This document shows positions 39,165 through 49,336 of a DNA stretch of 64,000 nucleotides, piece by piece. The position numbers were made by a program, and so were the translations under genes. Each line of letters begins with the position of its first letter. The stretch's first letter is position 1. The notes under the pieces were generated by a model. The model made no database searches, had not been told where the DNA came from, and worked only from the letters and a program-made list of their open reading frames with translations. Source of the stretch: Saccharopolyspora kobensis (GTDB taxonomy: Bacteria; Actinomycetota; Actinomycetes; Mycobacteriales; Pseudonocardiaceae); the NCBI RefSeq assembly GCF_900108315.1, contig NZ_FNVB01000005.1, positions 124,001 to 188,000 of the forward strand, given 5' to 3'.

Positions 39165-39908
39165 TCAGTCCTGCTTTCGCCTGAACAGGCGGAGGATCGG
39201 GTCGTAGCGGCGGTCCGCCAGGCGCTCCTTCAGGGGGATCAGGGCGTTGTCGGTGATCTGGATGTTCTCCGGGCAGACGTCCGTGCAGCACTTCGTGATG
39301 TTGCAGAAGCCCAGGCCGTGGTCACCGCGGGCTTCTTCCGGGCGGTGCTCCGCTTCGTCGAGGGGGTGCATCTCCAGTTCCGCCACCCGCATCAGGAAGC
39401 GGGGGCCGGAGAAGGACTGCTTGTTGTCGTCGTGGTCGCGGATCACGTGGCAGGTGTTCTGGCAGAGGAAGCACTCGATGCACTTGCGGAACTCCTGCGA
39501 GCGCTGGACGTCCACCTGCTGCATCCGGTACTCGCCCGGCGCCAGGTCCGCGGGCGGCTTGAACGACGGGACCTCGCGGGCCTTGGTGTAGTTGTACGAA
39601 ACGTCCGTCACCAGGTCTTTGACCAGCGGGAACGTGCGCATCGGCGTGACCGTGATCGTCTCGGCGCGGTCGAAGGTGGACATGCGGGTCATGCACATCA
39701 GGCGGGGGCGGCCGTTGATCTCCGCCGAGCAGGAGCCGCACTTGCCCGCCTTGCAGTTCCACCGGACCGCCATGTCCGGGCACTGGGTGGCCTGCAGGCG
39801 GTGGATGATGTCGAGCACCACCTCGCCCTCGTTGACCTCCACCGTGTAGTCGCGCAGCCTGCCGTCGTCCGCACCGCGCCACACCCGGAAGTGCGCCTGA
39901 TATCCCAT
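39165..39908 (-). CDS. sdhB: Succinate dehydrogenase iron-sulfur subunit
   Basis: 247-aa subunit. A [2Fe-2S] ferredoxin domain with CKAGKCGSC and a later cysteine in RLMC, then the ferredoxin-like C-terminal domain with CIECFLCQNTC and CCTDVCPENIQ for [4Fe-4S] and [3Fe-4S] clusters. Its ATG shares a base with the sdhA stop. The stop lies only 15 bases from the end of the convergent HEPN gene. Similar to M. tuberculosis Rv0247c. Confidence 0.94.
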   Translation of the reverse strand: MGYQAHFRVWRGADDGRLRDYTVEVNEGEVVLDIIHRLQATQCPDMAVRWNCKAGKCGSCSAEINGRPRLMCMTRMSTFDRAETITVTPMRTFPLVKDLVTDVSYNYTKAREVPSFKPPADLAPGEYRMQQVDVQRSQEFRKCIECFLCQNTCHVIRDHDDNKQSFSGPRFLMRVAELEMHPLDEAEHRPEEARGDHGLGFCNITKCCTDVCPENIQITDNALIPLKERLADRRYDPILRLFRRKQD

Positions 39909-41806
39909 CAGATCTCTCCAACCTGGACTTCCGCGAGCTCTTCCTCGGTGTAGTACTTGCGCAGCTCCTCCAGCTTGAAGAGCTCCAGGAGGTCGCCGCG
40001 CATCGGCGGTTGCGGCTGCTCGGTCACCTCGACGCGGTCGGCCACCAGCTCGCACACCAGCAGCTTGCGGCGCCACTTCGCGTCCATCGCCGGGTGGTCG
40101 TCGCGGGTGTGGCCGCCGCGGCTCTCGGTGCGCAGCAGCGCCGCGCGCGCCACGCATTCGCTGACCAGCAGCATGTTCCGCAGGTCGAGGGCCAGGTGCC
40201 AGCCCGGGTTGAACTGGCGGTTGCCCTCCACCGCGAGGCGTTGCGCGCGGGCCTTCAGATCGTGCAACCGCTCCAGCGCCTGGCGCATCTCCTCGCCGCG
40301 GCGGATGATCCCGACCAGGTCGTTCATCACCTGCTGGAGTTCGGCGTGCAGCGCGTAGGGGTTCTCGCCCACCGGCTCGGCCGATGCGGTGAACGGGTCT
40401 TGCGCGCGCTGCGCGGCTTCGTCCACATCGGATGGTGAGATGCTCGGGCGGATGCCCAGCGCGGAGACGTACGCGGCGGCGCCGCTGCCCGCCCGGCGGC
40501 CGAAGACCAGCAGGTCGGACAGCGAGTTGCCGCCCAGGCGGTTGGACCCGTGCATCCCGCCTGCCACCTCGCCCGCCGCGAACAGGCCCGGCACCCGCGA
40601 TGCCGCGGTGTCCGGGTCCACCTCCACGCCGCCCATCACGTAGTGGCAGGTCGGGCCGACCTCCATCGGTTCCGCGGTGATGTCCACATCGGCCAGTTCC
40701 TTGAACTGGTGGTACATCGACGGCAACCGCTGGGTGATCTTCTCCGCGGGCAGCCGGGTCGAGACGTCCAGGAACACGCCGCCGTGCTCGGAGCCGCGGC
40801 CCTCCTTGACCTCGTTGTTGATCGCGCGCGCCACCTCGTCGCGGGGCAGCAGCTCGGGCGGGCGGCGGTTGTCGTCCGGGTTGTCGTACCAGCGGTCGGC
40901 TTCCGCCTCGTTGTCGGCGTAGTTGTCCTTGAACACCTCGGGGATGTAGTCGAACATGAACCGCCGGCCCTCGGAGTTGCGCAGCACTCCGCCGTCGCCG
41001 CGCACCGACTCGGTGACCAGGATGCCCTTCACGCTCGGCGGCCAGACCATGCCCGTCGGGTGGAACTGGACGAACTCCATGTTGATCAGCGACGCACCGG
41101 CGCGCATCGCCAGCGCGTGGCCGTCGCCGGTGTACTCCCAGGAGTTCGAGGTGACCTTGAACGACTTGCCGATGCCACCGGTCGCCACGATCACCGCGGG
41201 CGCCTCGAACAGCACGAACCGCCCGGATTCCCGCCAGTAGCCGAACGCGCCCGCGATCCGGCCGTCGTCCTTGAGCAGCTCGGTGACCGTGCACTCCTGG
41301 AACACCTTGATCCGGGACTCGTAGTCGCCGGACTCCGCGTGGTCCTCCTGCTGCAGCGAGACGACCTTCTGCTGCAGCGTGCGGATCAGCTCCAGGCCGG
41401 TGCGGTCGCCGACGTGCGCGAGCCGCGGGTACTCGTGGCCGCCGAAGTTGCGCTGGCTGATCCGGCCGTCCGGGGTGCGGTCGAACAGCGCGCCGTAGGT
41501 CTCCAGCTCCCACACCCGCTGCGGGGCTTCCGTGGCGTGCAGCTCCGCCATCCGCCAGTTGTTCAGGAACTTCCCGCCGCGCATCGTGTCGCGGAAGTGC
41601 ACCTGCCAGCCGTCGCGGGAGTTGACGTTGCCCATCGACGCCGCGATGCCGCCCTCGGCCATCACCGTGTGCGCCTTGCCGAACAACGACTTGCACACCA
41701 CGGCGGTGCGCAAGCCCTGCTCCCGGGTCTCGATCGCCGCGCGCAGGCCTGCGCCACCGGCGCCGATCACGACGACGTCGTACTCGTGCCGTTCGATCTC
41801 CACCAT
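39908..41806 (-). CDS. sdhA: Succinate dehydrogenase flavoprotein subunit
   Basis: 632-aa FAD subunit. Dinucleotide fold VVVIGAGGAGLRAAIE at the N-terminus, the flavin-attachment region KAHTVMAEGGI, substrate-site FVQFHPTGM and the arginine-histidine region PTCHYVMGGVEVD, then the helical cap end. Belongs to the Sdh1 (Rv0248c-like) group. ATG 41806. Separated from the membrane subunit by a family B repeat. Confidence 0.95.
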   Translation of the reverse strand: MVEIERHEYDVVVIGAGGAGLRAAIETREQGLRTAVVCKSLFGKAHTVMAEGGIAASMGNVNSRDGWQVHFRDTMRGGKFLNNWRMAELHATEAPQRVWELETYGALFDRTPDGRISQRNFGGHEYPRLAHVGDRTGLELIRTLQQKVVSLQQEDHAESGDYESRIKVFQECTVTELLKDDGRIAGAFGYWRESGRFVLFEAPAVIVATGGIGKSFKVTSNSWEYTGDGHALAMRAGASLINMEFVQFHPTGMVWPPSVKGILVTESVRGDGGVLRNSEGRRFMFDYIPEVFKDNYADNEAEADRWYDNPDDNRRPPELLPRDEVARAINNEVKEGRGSEHGGVFLDVSTRLPAEKITQRLPSMYHQFKELADVDITAEPMEVGPTCHYVMGGVEVDPDTAASRVPGLFAAGEVAGGMHGSNRLGGNSLSDLLVFGRRAGSGAAAYVSALGIRPSISPSDVDEAAQRAQDPFTASAEPVGENPYALHAELQQVMNDLVGIIRRGEEMRQALERLHDLKARAQRLAVEGNRQFNPGWHLALDLRNMLLVSECVARAALLRTESRGGHTRDDHPAMDAKWRRKLLVCELVADRVEVTEQPQPPMRGDLLELFKLEELRKYYTEEELAEVQVGEI

Positions 41807-41860
41807 CGTCCTACCGTTCGTTGTAAGCGGCGGCTGCCGCTTGCAGTGAGGGACTCAGCT

Positions 41861-41988
41861 TGCACCGCCGCGGGTTCTCCGCGGTCTTCTCGCGAGGACA
41901 GCCCCAGCGCCGTGCACCGGGCATGCACGAGTCGGGGATCCCGGAGTGAGAAGACCGCTGAGGTTCCGCTGCTCGCACCGCTACGCAA
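41861..41988 (+). repeat. Family B structured element, copy 4
   Basis: GCGGTCTTCTC (41881-41891) pairs exactly with GAGAAGACCGC (41948-41958); GTGCACCGGGCATGCAC forms an inner hairpin. It lies between the sdhA and membrane-anchor genes and runs opposite to them. Confidence 0.85.
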
Positions 41989-42007
41989 ACCACCTTCGAA
42001 ATAGCCG

Positions 42008-42808
42008 CTAGTTGAACAACCTGGGGTCGGGGAACGCGCCGCTGGCGATCAGCATCACGTAGAGGTCCACGAGGGCCACGGAGACCAGCGAGGCCCAGGC
42101 CAGGAGCATGTGCTTGCCGTTGAGCCAGGTGATCTTGGTCCAGAACCAGTAGCGCACCGGGTGCTTCGAGAAGTGGTTGATCCGGCCGCCGATCAGGTGC
42201 CGGCAGGAGTGGCAGGACAGCGTGTAGGCCCACAGCAGCACCACGTTGACCACCATCAGCAGGCTGCCGAGACCGATGCCGAAGCCGCCGTCGGCACCGC
42301 GGAAGGCGATCGCCATGTCGTAGGTGAGCACCGCCGCCACGAGCAGCGCCGCGTAGAAGAAGTAGCGGTGCACGTTCTGCATGATCAGCGGGAAGCGGGT
42401 CTCGCCGGTGTAGCGGCGGTGCGGCTCACCCACCGCGCAGGCGGGCGGCGACGCCCAGAACGACCGGTAGTAGGCCTTCCGGTAGTAGTAGCAGGTCAGC
42501 CGGAAGCCGAGGACGAACGGCAGCACGAAGATCGGCGGCGGCACGAACGGTCCCAGGTCCGGGGCCGGCTGCCCCCAGTGGCTGGCGCCCGGCACGCAGG
42601 CGGCCGACAGGCACGGCGAGTAGAACGGCGCCAGGTAGTGGTACTCCGGAACCCAGTACCACTGGTTCATGAAGGTGCGGATCACGCCGTAGACCACGAA
42701 GGCCAGCAGCGCGAGGAAGGTGATCAGCGGGGGCAGCCACCACCGGTCGGTGCGCAGGGTTCGCACGGAGATCCGTGCCCGGCCGGTGGCAGTGGGGGGA
42801 GCGGACAT
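42008..42808 (-). CDS. sdhC: Succinate dehydrogenase membrane anchor (Rv0249c-like)
   Basis: 266-aa membrane protein with about five helices (for example WWLPPLITFLALLAFVVYGV and LMVVNVVLLWAYTLSCHSCR) that should anchor SdhAB and carry haem; histidines in MQNVHRYFFYAALL and SCHSCRHLIGG are candidate ligands. Upstream of sdhA on the same strand. A single anchor gene is typical of this actinobacterial complex. Confidence 0.88.
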   Translation of the reverse strand: MSAPPTATGRARISVRTLRTDRWWLPPLITFLALLAFVVYGVIRTFMNQWYWVPEYHYLAPFYSPCLSAACVPGASHWGQPAPDLGPFVPPPIFVLPFVLGFRLTCYYYRKAYYRSFWASPPACAVGEPHRRYTGETRFPLIMQNVHRYFFYAALLVAAVLTYDMAIAFRGADGGFGIGLGSLLMVVNVVLLWAYTLSCHSCRHLIGGRINHFSKHPVRYWFWTKITWLNGKHMLLAWASLVSVALVDLYVMLIASGAFPDPRLFN

Positions 42809-42918
42809 TCGCAGACCTCGTTGTCGTGGTTTGTCCGGCGGTGCTCACCTAAGAATCTGTCGGCGCATCCCGTCCGCGCCTTTAGCAGCGGCGTCAGCCG
42901 CTCGGAGTACGCACGCAG

Positions 42919-43030
42919 GTCGACCACTCGCGGGTTCTGAGTGGTTTCCTGGCGAGGACGGCCCCTCCGCCGTGCTTCAGGAGGGGCACCCGGGGTCCAG
43001 GGAAGCACTCAGGTTCCGCCACGCGACGAC
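42919..43030 (+). repeat. Family B structured element, copy 5
   Basis: GAGTGGTTTCC (42939-42949) pairs with GGGAAGCACTC (43000-43010), one mismatch; the inner hairpin is CCCCTCC/GGAGGGG instead of GTGCAT/ATGCAC. Lies upstream of the sdh anchor gene, in the opposite orientation. Confidence 0.8.
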
Positions 43031-43124
43031 CCGAGCAACGCACCACCAACAGACTCTGAGGACGCTCATTCTGGATCAGCCGGGTGCGCGTCAGGTAGGC
43101 CCCAAACCGGTGCAACCAGTTGGG

Positions 43125-43409
43125 TCACTGGTTCGCCTGGCCACCCAGGCCCTCGTCGTCGGCGTCGCGCCACAGCGAGGGGTCGTACGGCGTGTCGGGC
43201 ACCATCACGACCTCCTCGGACGCGCTCCCCCGCCGCTGCGCGGGCAGGGCCCCGGCGAGATCGGCGAGGTCGATGTCGAGGCGTTCCACGTCGTTGTGCA
43301 GGCGACGCACGGCCGGGGCGTCGCCGTAGCGGGTGCGCAGGGTTCCGACGCTGCTGCGCAGCTGCGCCAGCAGGCGTTGGAGCTCGGCAAGTTCGGTGGT
43401 CGTGGCCAT
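43125..43409 (-). CDS. Small coiled-coil protein, unknown function
   Basis: 94-aa protein with an N-terminal helix likely to form a coiled coil (ELAELQRLLAQLRSSVGTLR) and a C-terminal acidic tail. ATG 43409 with AAGAGG upstream. It lies between the sdh genes and tetR. A GTGTG-N8-CACAC dyad at 43474-43491 lies in its upstream region. Not recognised further. Confidence 0.6.
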   Translation of the reverse strand: MATTTELAELQRLLAQLRSSVGTLRTRYGDAPAVRRLHNDVERLDIDLADLAGALPAQRRGSASEEVVMVPDTPYDPSLWRDADDEGLGGQANQ

Positions 43410-43526
43410 CGGCGAACACCTCTTCCGCCTAGGAGGGGCTCCTTACGGCCACGACTCTGCCCCGAACGGCAAAGTGTGACAAGTGCCACACAGCCGATCT
43501 CGGCGAGGTTCCCCCGGCCGGGGCCT

Positions 43527-44177
43527 TCAGTCCGCCGCCATCGCGGCCAGCCCCGCCAGCAGCGGCTGCAGGCCCAGCTCGAACTGGTCGTCGAAGCTCA
43601 GCCCGCGGGTGAGCCGCGCGCCGGCCACGATGTTCGGGAACTCCGCCTCCGGCAGGGACGCCATCGGCGAGACCGCGTCGCCGCCGTCCTCCCGCGCGAT
43701 CAGGTCGATCTGCGCGAAGCCGATCGCATAGCTGAAGACCAGCCTCGACCCGCCCACGAGCGCGACACCGCTCAGCCCCGCGTCGCGCAGCGCGAGCATC
43801 ACCGCTTCCGGCAGCCGCAGCGACGCCGGGTCGCTGTACTCCCGGAGCGCGACCAGCGGCGTCGCGTTGGGGTGGCGGATCACCAGCGACCGGACGCTGC
43901 GCGCCAGCGCGCTGATCCGCTCGCGCCAGGGCAGGGCGACGTCCGGGACGTCCAGCTCCGCCAGCAGGCGCTCGATGACCAGCCGTTCCAGCTCCGCGCG
44001 GTCGGCCACGTGGTGGTAGAGGCTCATCTTCCCGACGCCGAGCCGCTCGGCCACCGCCCGCATGGTGAGCCCGTCGTGGCCCGACTCGTCGAGCACCTCC
44101 AGCGCTGCCGCGAGCACCGCTTCGCGGGTCAGCTTCGGCGGCCTGCCGCGGCGGCGCGGGGCGTTTGGCTTGGTCAC
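43527..44177 (-). CDS. TetR family repressor
   Basis: 216-aa regulator: N-terminal helix-turn-helix TMRAVAERLGVGKMSLYHHV and a C-terminal ligand domain of the TetR_C type (ALVGGSRLVFSYAIGFAQID). GTG start at 44177. It diverges from the LLM-cox operon, and an 11-bp perfect inverted repeat sits between them, so it very likely represses both. Confidence 0.9.
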   Translation of the reverse strand: MTKPNAPRRRGRPPKLTREAVLAAALEVLDESGHDGLTMRAVAERLGVGKMSLYHHVADRAELERLVIERLLAELDVPDVALPWRERISALARSVRSLVIRHPNATPLVALREYSDPASLRLPEAVMLALRDAGLSGVALVGGSRLVFSYAIGFAQIDLIAREDGGDAVSPMASLPEAEFPNIVAGARLTRGLSFDDQFELGLQPLLAGLAAMAAD

Positions 44178-44222
44178 GCCCTCAACGTAGACCAGTCCCT
44201 CGACGCCCCGAGCACTCCCCTG

Positions 44223-44251
44223 CTAATTTTCGTATTGCAGACGAAAATTAG
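44223..44251. promoter_or_regulatory. TetR operator candidate
   Basis: CTAATTTTCGT (44223-44233) and ACGAAAATTAG (44241-44251) are perfect inverted arms with a 7-base centre, directly before the LLM gene start, overlapping its AGGAG. An AT-rich palindrome in GC-rich DNA next to tetR is typical of its operator. Confidence 0.8.
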
Positions 44252-44260
44252 GAGACGATC

Positions 44261-45364
44261 ATGCGCACGCAGCACGGACTCGTCCTGTTCACCGACTCGT
44301 TCGGCACCGCGAGCGACCGCGAGGCCTTCGAATGGGCGCTCGACCACGCGCGGGAGGCCGAACGGCACGGCTGGGACGAGCTGTGGACGACCGAGCACCA
44401 CTTCAACCCCCGGGCGCTGAACTCCGCCGCGCTGGCGATGGCGGGTTTCCTGCTCGGCCGGACGGAACTGCACGTCGGCACCGCGGTGTGCGTGCTGCCC
44501 AACCACCACCCGGTCGCGCTCGCCGAGCAGGCCGCGGTGCTCCAGCACCTCTCCGGCGACCGCTTCACGCTCGGCGTCGGACGCGGCCAGCCGCTGGTCG
44601 ACCAGGAGATCTTGGGCACCGGGATGGCCGGGTTCCGCGACATCAGCGAGCCCGTGGCACTGCTCGAGCAGGCGCTGCGGCAGGGCCGGGCGAAGGGCGG
44701 CGGCGAGCGCTACCGGTTCGACGAGGTCGCGATCACCCCGGAGCCGCCGGCGCGCCGGACCCCGTTCGTGCTGGCCTCCGGATCGCCCGAATCCGCGCGG
44801 CTGGCGGGCAGGCACGGAGTTCCCGTGCTGCTCAGCCCGTTCATCGACCTGGCGACCAAGCGGGCCGTGCTCGACGCGCACGCCGCCGCGGTCGCCGAGC
44901 ACGGCCACCGGGTCGAGCCGCAGGACAACATCGACTCCTCGTACTTCGCCATCGCCGACGACACCGCCACCGCCGAGCAGCTGCTGACCACCGGCATCGC
45001 GGAAACCGAGCTGCGGATCGCGGAAGCCGGCAAGCCGCTGGTCGAGCGGCCGCGGCCGACCGAGGAGCAGGCCCTCGCCGGAGCCGCGCGGCTGGTCGGC
45101 TGCCACATCGCGGGCGACGTCGCCGAATGCCGCCGGCGGCTGGCCGAACGGGTGTCGGTGCTGGGCGTCGGCCGCGTGCTGCTGATGCCCGAGGGCGCAG
45201 GATCGCGCGAAGCCGCGCTGCGCACCGTCCGCGATGCGGCGCAGGTCTTCGACCGGGACCAGACCGCCGATCGAGCGCTGTCGAGTCTTGTGGATCAGCA
45301 TTCGCACCAGCAGACTCACTGGCCGGTTCCCGAAACTGATCGTTCGTCTGCGAGGCAGCATTGA
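44261..45364 (+). CDS. Luciferase-like flavin-dependent monooxygenase
   Basis: 367-aa LLM-fold (TIM barrel) oxidoreductase. Typical segments: TEHHFNPRALNSAALAMAGF near residue 45, LPNHHPVALAEQAAVL and FTLGVGRGQPLVDQE. Likely uses FMN or F420; the cofactor cannot be told from sequence alone. ATG 44261 with AGGAG. Its stop overlaps the coxL-like TTG start, making it first in a four-gene operon. Confidence 0.85.
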   Translation: MRTQHGLVLFTDSFGTASDREAFEWALDHAREAERHGWDELWTTEHHFNPRALNSAALAMAGFLLGRTELHVGTAVCVLPNHHPVALAEQAAVLQHLSGDRFTLGVGRGQPLVDQEILGTGMAGFRDISEPVALLEQALRQGRAKGGGERYRFDEVAITPEPPARRTPFVLASGSPESARLAGRHGVPVLLSPFIDLATKRAVLDAHAAAVAEHGHRVEPQDNIDSSYFAIADDTATAEQLLTTGIAETELRIAEAGKPLVERPRPTEEQALAGAARLVGCHIAGDVAECRRRLAERVSVLGVGRVLLMPEGAGSREAALRTVRDAAQVFDRDQTADRALSSLVDQHSHQQTHWPVPETDRSSARQH

Positions 45365-47619
45365 GCATTCTCGGCACCAGGGTCGAACGCCGCGAAGACC
45401 CGCGCCTTCTCACCGCCGGCGGGACCTACGTCGACGACCTGCGCGAGCCCGAGCTGACCGGCGCGCTGCACGTGGCCTTCGTGCGCAGCCCGCTGGCGCA
45501 CGCCAGGATCACCGAGATCGACACCTCCGAGGCCAGCGCCCTGCCGGGCGTGCTCGGCGTGTTCACCGGTGCGGACGTCGACCTCCCGGCGTTCCCGCCG
45601 GACGGCGGCATCAGCGGTCCACCACCGGCGGCGATGGAGCGCCCGCACCTCGCCCGCGAGGTGGTGCGCTACGTCGGGGAGCCGGTGGTCGCGGTCGTCA
45701 CCGAGACCCGCGCCCAGGGCGAGGACGCCGTCGAGGCGGTCTCGGTCGACTACGACCCGCTGGACGCCGTCGTGGACGTCGACGACGCCCTGCGCGACGA
45801 GGTCCTGCTGTTCCCCGAGGCCGGCACCAACACCACCGGCACCAGCGGCGAGCTGGCCGATTCGCTGTTCGACGACTGCGAGGTCGTGGTCCGCAAGCAG
45901 ATCGAGAACCAGCGGGTGGCCGCCGCGCCGCTGGAGGTGCGCACCGCGGCCTGCGCGTGGAACGGCGACAAGGTCACCCTGTGGCTGTCCAACCAGAACG
46001 CGCAGAGCTGCCGCGACGCGCTGATGGACAACCTCGGGCTGCCGCGCGAGCAGGTCCGGGTGATCACGCCCGACGTCGGCGGCGGGTTCGGCGCGAAGAT
46101 CGGCGTCGAGCAGGAGGCCGCGCTGCTGGCGTTCCTGGCCAAGCGCGTCGGCAGGCCGGTCAAGTGGGTGGAGAGCCGCAGCGAGAACCTGGTCGCGATG
46201 ACCCACGGCCGCGCGCAGCGGCAGGTGGTGACCATCGGCGGGCGCCGCGACGGGACGGTGCTGGCCTACCAGCTCGACATCGTGCAGGACGTCGGCGCCT
46301 ACCCGCGGATGGGCGCTTTCCTGCCGCTGTTCACCCGGTTCATGGTCAGCGGCGTCTACGACATCCCGAAGGTGCAGTCGAGGGCGCGGGCGGTGGTCAC
46401 CAACACCACGCCGATCGGCGCCTACCGCGGCGCGGGGCGGCCGGAGGCGACCGCGGCCGTCGAGCGCGCGATGGACCTGTTCGCCGCCGAGATCGGCGTC
46501 GACCCGGCCGAGGTGCGGCGGCGGAACCTGGTGCGGCCGGAGCAGTTCCCGTACAAGACGCCGGGCGGGATGACCTACGACACCGGCGAGTACGTCAAGG
46601 GTTTGGACGCGGTGCTGGAGGCCGCCGACTACCCGGCGCTGCGCGAGGAGCAGGCCAAGCGCCGGGCCGAGGGCGCCACCCGGCAGCTGGGCATCGGGCT
46701 GGCCAGCTACGTGGAGATCACCGCGCCGAACAACACCGAGGGCGAGACCGGGCACGTGGAGGTCCGCCCGGACGGCAGCGTCCTGGTGCTCACCGGCAGC
46801 TCTCCGCACGGGCAGGGCCACTGGACCTCCTACGCGATGCTGGTGTCCGACCAGCTGGGCATCGACCTGGACAAGATCGAGGTCGTGCACGGCGACACCG
46901 ACCTGATCCCCGAAGGCGTGGGCACGATGGGCTCGCGATCGCTGCAGCTGGGCGGATCGGCGGTGCACCGCGCCGCGGTCGACGTCAAGGAGAAGGCCCG
47001 CAAGCTGGCCGCGGAGCTGATCGAGATCGACGAGGCCGACCTGGAGCTGGCGGAGGGCAAGTGGCAGGTGCGCGGCACGCCGAACGTCGCGCTGTCGTGG
47101 GCGGAACTGGCGGCGAAGGCCGAGGACGGGCTGGCCGCCGACGTCCGGTTCACCGAGGACCGGCCGACCTTCCCGTTCGGCTCGCACCTCGCGGTGGTCG
47201 AAGTGGACACCGAGACCGGCAAGGTGGACTACCTCCGGCACGTGACGGTCGACGACGCCGGGACGATCCTCAACCCGGTCCTCACCGAGGGCCAGCGCCA
47301 CGGCGGCATCGCCCAGGGCGCCGCGCAGGCGCTGCTGGAGGAGATCACCTACGACGCCGACGGCAACCCGCTGAACGCCAGCCTCGCCGAGTACGCCTTC
47401 ATCACCGCGGCCGAGCTGCCCAGCTTCGAGCTGCTCACGATGGAAACTCCCACGACGCTCAACCCGTTGGGCGTGAAGGGGATCGGCGAAGCGGGCACCA
47501 TCGGTGCCACGCCCGCGGTGCAGAACGCGGTGGTGGACGCGGTGGCCCACCTCGGCGTCCGGCACATCGACATGCCGACCACACCTGAACGGGTGTGGCG
47601 GGCGATCAACGAGGCATAA
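45361..47619 (+). CDS. coxL: Molybdenum hydroxylase large subunit (form II CoxL type)
   Basis: 752-aa xanthine-oxidase-family catalytic subunit binding molybdopterin cytosine dinucleotide. GVFTGADV near the start, [16 protein letters not shown], the form II active-site signature [10 protein letters not shown] (not the AYRCSFR of true CO dehydrogenase) and the catalytic glutamate in [15 protein letters not shown] 45361 overlaps the previous stop. The substrate is probably an aldehyde or N-heterocycle, not CO, an inference from the signature. Gene order L-S-M differs from the common M-S-L. Confidence 0.88.
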   Translation: MSILGTRVERREDPRLLTAGGTYVDDLREPELTGALHVAFVRSPLAHARITEIDTSEASALPGVLGVFTGADVDLPAFPPDGGISGPPPAAMERPHLAREVVRYVGEPVVAVVTETRAQGEDAVEAVSVDYDPLDAVVDVDDALRDEVLLFPEAGTNTTGTSGELADSLFDDCEVVVRKQIENQRVAAAPLEVRTAACAWNGDKVTLWLSNQNAQSCRDALMDNLGLPREQVRVITPDVGGGFGAKIGVEQEAALLAFLAKRVGRPVKWVESRSENLVAMTHGRAQRQVVTIGGRRDGTVLAYQLDIVQDVGAYPRMGAFLPLFTRFMVSGVYDIPKVQSRARAVVTNTTPIGAYRGAGRPEATAAVERAMDLFAAEIGVDPAEVRRRNLVRPEQFPYKTPGGMTYDTGEYVKGLDAVLEAADYPALREEQAKRRAEGATRQLGIGLASYVEITAPNNTEGETGHVEVRPDGSVLVLTGSSPHGQGHWTSYAMLVSDQLGIDLDKIEVVHGDTDLIPEGVGTMGSRSLQLGGSAVHRAAVDVKEKARKLAAELIEIDEADLELAEGKWQVRGTPNVALSWAELAAKAEDGLAADVRFTEDRPTFPFGSHLAVVEVDTETGKVDYLRHVTVDDAGTILNPVLTEGQRHGGIAQGAAQALLEEITYDADGNPLNASLAEYAFITAAELPSFELLTMETPTTLNPLGVKGIGEAGTIGATPAVQNAVVDAVAHLGVRHIDMPTTPERVWRAINEA

Positions 47620-47638
47620 AACCGCCTCCGAACTCGTT

Positions 47639-47770
47639 TTGCGAAGCGGTGCGGGTAGCGGAACCTCAGCGCCCGCCTGGACTCCGGATGCCCGGCCTGA
47701 TGCATGACCGATGCACGGCGGCCGGGCCGTCCTCGCCAGGCGGACGCCGAGAACCCGCAGCGGCGGCGCC
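47639..47770 (-). repeat. Family B structured element, copy 6
   Basis: On the plus strand CAGCGCCCGCCTGG (47667-47680) pairs with CCAGGCGGACGCCG (from 47737) with one mismatch, and TGCAT-GACCG-ATGCA forms an inner hairpin. It lies in the coxL-coxS gap, opposite to the genes in family orientation. Confidence 0.82.
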
Positions 47771-47837
47771 ACAGGTGGGCCAGCCGCTTCAATGACCGAA
47801 GACCAGGATCCGTGACAGGTTCTTAGGAGTTCGTTTC

Positions 47838-48311
47838 GTGCAAGTTTCGATCAACGTCAACGGCGAGCAGCGCAGCCACGAGGTCGAGGACCGCACCCTG
47901 CTCGTCCAGTACCTGCGGGACGACTGCGGGCTGACCGGCACCAACATCGGGTGCGACACCACGTCCTGCGGGGCGTGCACGGTGCTGCTCGACGGCGAAT
48001 CGGTGAAGTCGTGCACGGTGCTGGCCGCGCAGGCCGACGGCCACCAGGTGACCACCATCGAGGGCCTCGCCGACGGCGACGAGCTGCACCCGATGCAGCG
48101 GGCCTTCCAGCGAAAGCACGGCCTGCAGTGCGGGTTCTGCACCCCGGGCATGGTGATGGCCTCGGTGTCGCTGGTCGAGGAGAACCCGAACCCGACCGAG
48201 GCCGAGGTGCGCGCCGGGCTGGAGGGCAACCTCTGCCGCTGCACCGGATACCACAACATCGTCGAGGCCGTGCTGTCGGCGGCCGAGGAGAAGCAGGGGG
48301 CCGCGGAATGA
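47838..48311 (+). CDS. coxS: Molybdenum hydroxylase [2Fe-2S] subunit
   Basis: 157-aa electron-transfer subunit with a plant-type ferredoxin cluster ([16 protein letters not shown] plus a later VKSC) and a second helical-domain cluster ([23 protein letters not shown]). GTG 47838 with AGGAG upstream. Its stop overlaps the coxM ATG. Confidence 0.95.
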   Translation: MQVSINVNGEQRSHEVEDRTLLVQYLRDDCGLTGTNIGCDTTSCGACTVLLDGESVKSCTVLAAQADGHQVTTIEGLADGDELHPMQRAFQRKHGLQCGFCTPGMVMASVSLVEENPNPTEAEVRAGLEGNLCRCTGYHNIVEAVLSAAEEKQGAAE

Positions 48312-49129
48312 TCCCCGCCGCGTTCACCTACAAGAAGGCCGGTTCCGTCGAGGAGGCGCTGAGCCTGCTCGCCGAGCACGGCGACGACGCGAAGTTGCTG
48401 GCAGGCGGGCATTCGCTGCTGCCGCTGATGAAGCTGCGGCTGGCGGTGCCGGAGGTGCTGATCGACCTCGGCGGTCTGCGCGAGCTGTCCTACGTGCGCG
48501 AGGACGGTGACGAGATCCGCATCGGCGCGCTGACCCGGCACCACGACCTGGAGCACTCGGAGCTGCTGGCGCGGGAGGTTCCGCTGCTGGCGCACGCGGC
48601 GGGCACCATCGGCGACCCGCAGGTCCGCCACCGCGGCACCATCGGCGGTTCGCTGGTGCACGGCGACCCGGCATCGGACCTGCCCGCGGTGGCGCTCGCG
48701 CTGGACGCGGTGCTCGTCGCGCAGGGCCCGTCGGGCAGGCGGGAGATCCCGGCGACGGAGTTCTTCACCGACTTCTTCGAAACGGCGCTCGGCGAGGACG
48801 AGCTGCTGGTGGAGATCAGGGTGGCGAAGAACTTCGCGCAGGGCTGGGACTTCCAGAAGTTCACCAAGCGCGCGATCGACTGGGCGGTGGTCGGCGTGGC
48901 CGTCGCGGGCGACCGCGTGGCGCTGGTGAACATGGGCCCGGCGCCGATGCGGGCGCGCGGCGTCGAAGAGGCGCTGGCGAGCGGGGCGAGCCCGGCCGAG
49001 GCCGCGGAGCGAGCGGCGGAGGACACCTCCCCGCCGGACCAGGCGAGCGCGACGGCGGACTACCGCAAGCACCTGGCGAAGGTCCTGGTCCGCAGGGCCC
49101 TGGAAGCCGCCGCGGCCCGCAGGGCATGA
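48308..49129 (+). CDS. coxM: Molybdenum hydroxylase FAD subunit
   Basis: 273-aa FAD-binding subunit: [18 protein letters not shown] near the start and [19 protein letters not shown] bind FAD. ATG 48308 overlaps the coxS stop (ATGA). Last gene of the LLM-coxLSM operon, followed by a strong terminator. Confidence 0.94.
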   Translation: MIPAAFTYKKAGSVEEALSLLAEHGDDAKLLAGGHSLLPLMKLRLAVPEVLIDLGGLRELSYVREDGDEIRIGALTRHHDLEHSELLAREVPLLAHAAGTIGDPQVRHRGTIGGSLVHGDPASDLPAVALALDAVLVAQGPSGRREIPATEFFTDFFETALGEDELLVEIRVAKNFAQGWDFQKFTKRAIDWAVVGVAVAGDRVALVNMGPAPMRARGVEEALASGASPAEAAERAAEDTSPPDQASATADYRKHLAKVLVRRALEAAAARRA

Positions 49130-49134
49130 CGAAC

Positions 49135-49169
49135 CGAGGGCACCCGCGACCTGGTCGCGGGTGCCCTCG
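49135..49169 (+). terminator. Strong hairpin terminator after coxM
   Basis: 16-bp perfect stem CGAGGGCACCCGCGAC (49135-49150) with its complement at 49154-49169 and a 3-base loop, six bases past the coxM stop. Confidence 0.9.
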
Positions 49170-49336
49170 TCCATCCCCCGAGCGAGCACCGCGCCTTTCC
49201 CCGCGATTCCAGTGGAGATCAGGCCCTCGACTTCGACCGGAACCGCGTCCACCGCGCTCGCAGACCCCCGGGAACCGGAGCGGCGGCGAAGTCCGCCCTC
49301 GCTGTCGCCGCCGCAGTGGTTGCGTTCGTGCTGGTG

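Noticed and set aside
45361..49129. True CO dehydrogenase
   Set aside because: The active-site loop is AYRGAGR rather than AYRCSFR, so the form II, non-CO assignment is preferred.
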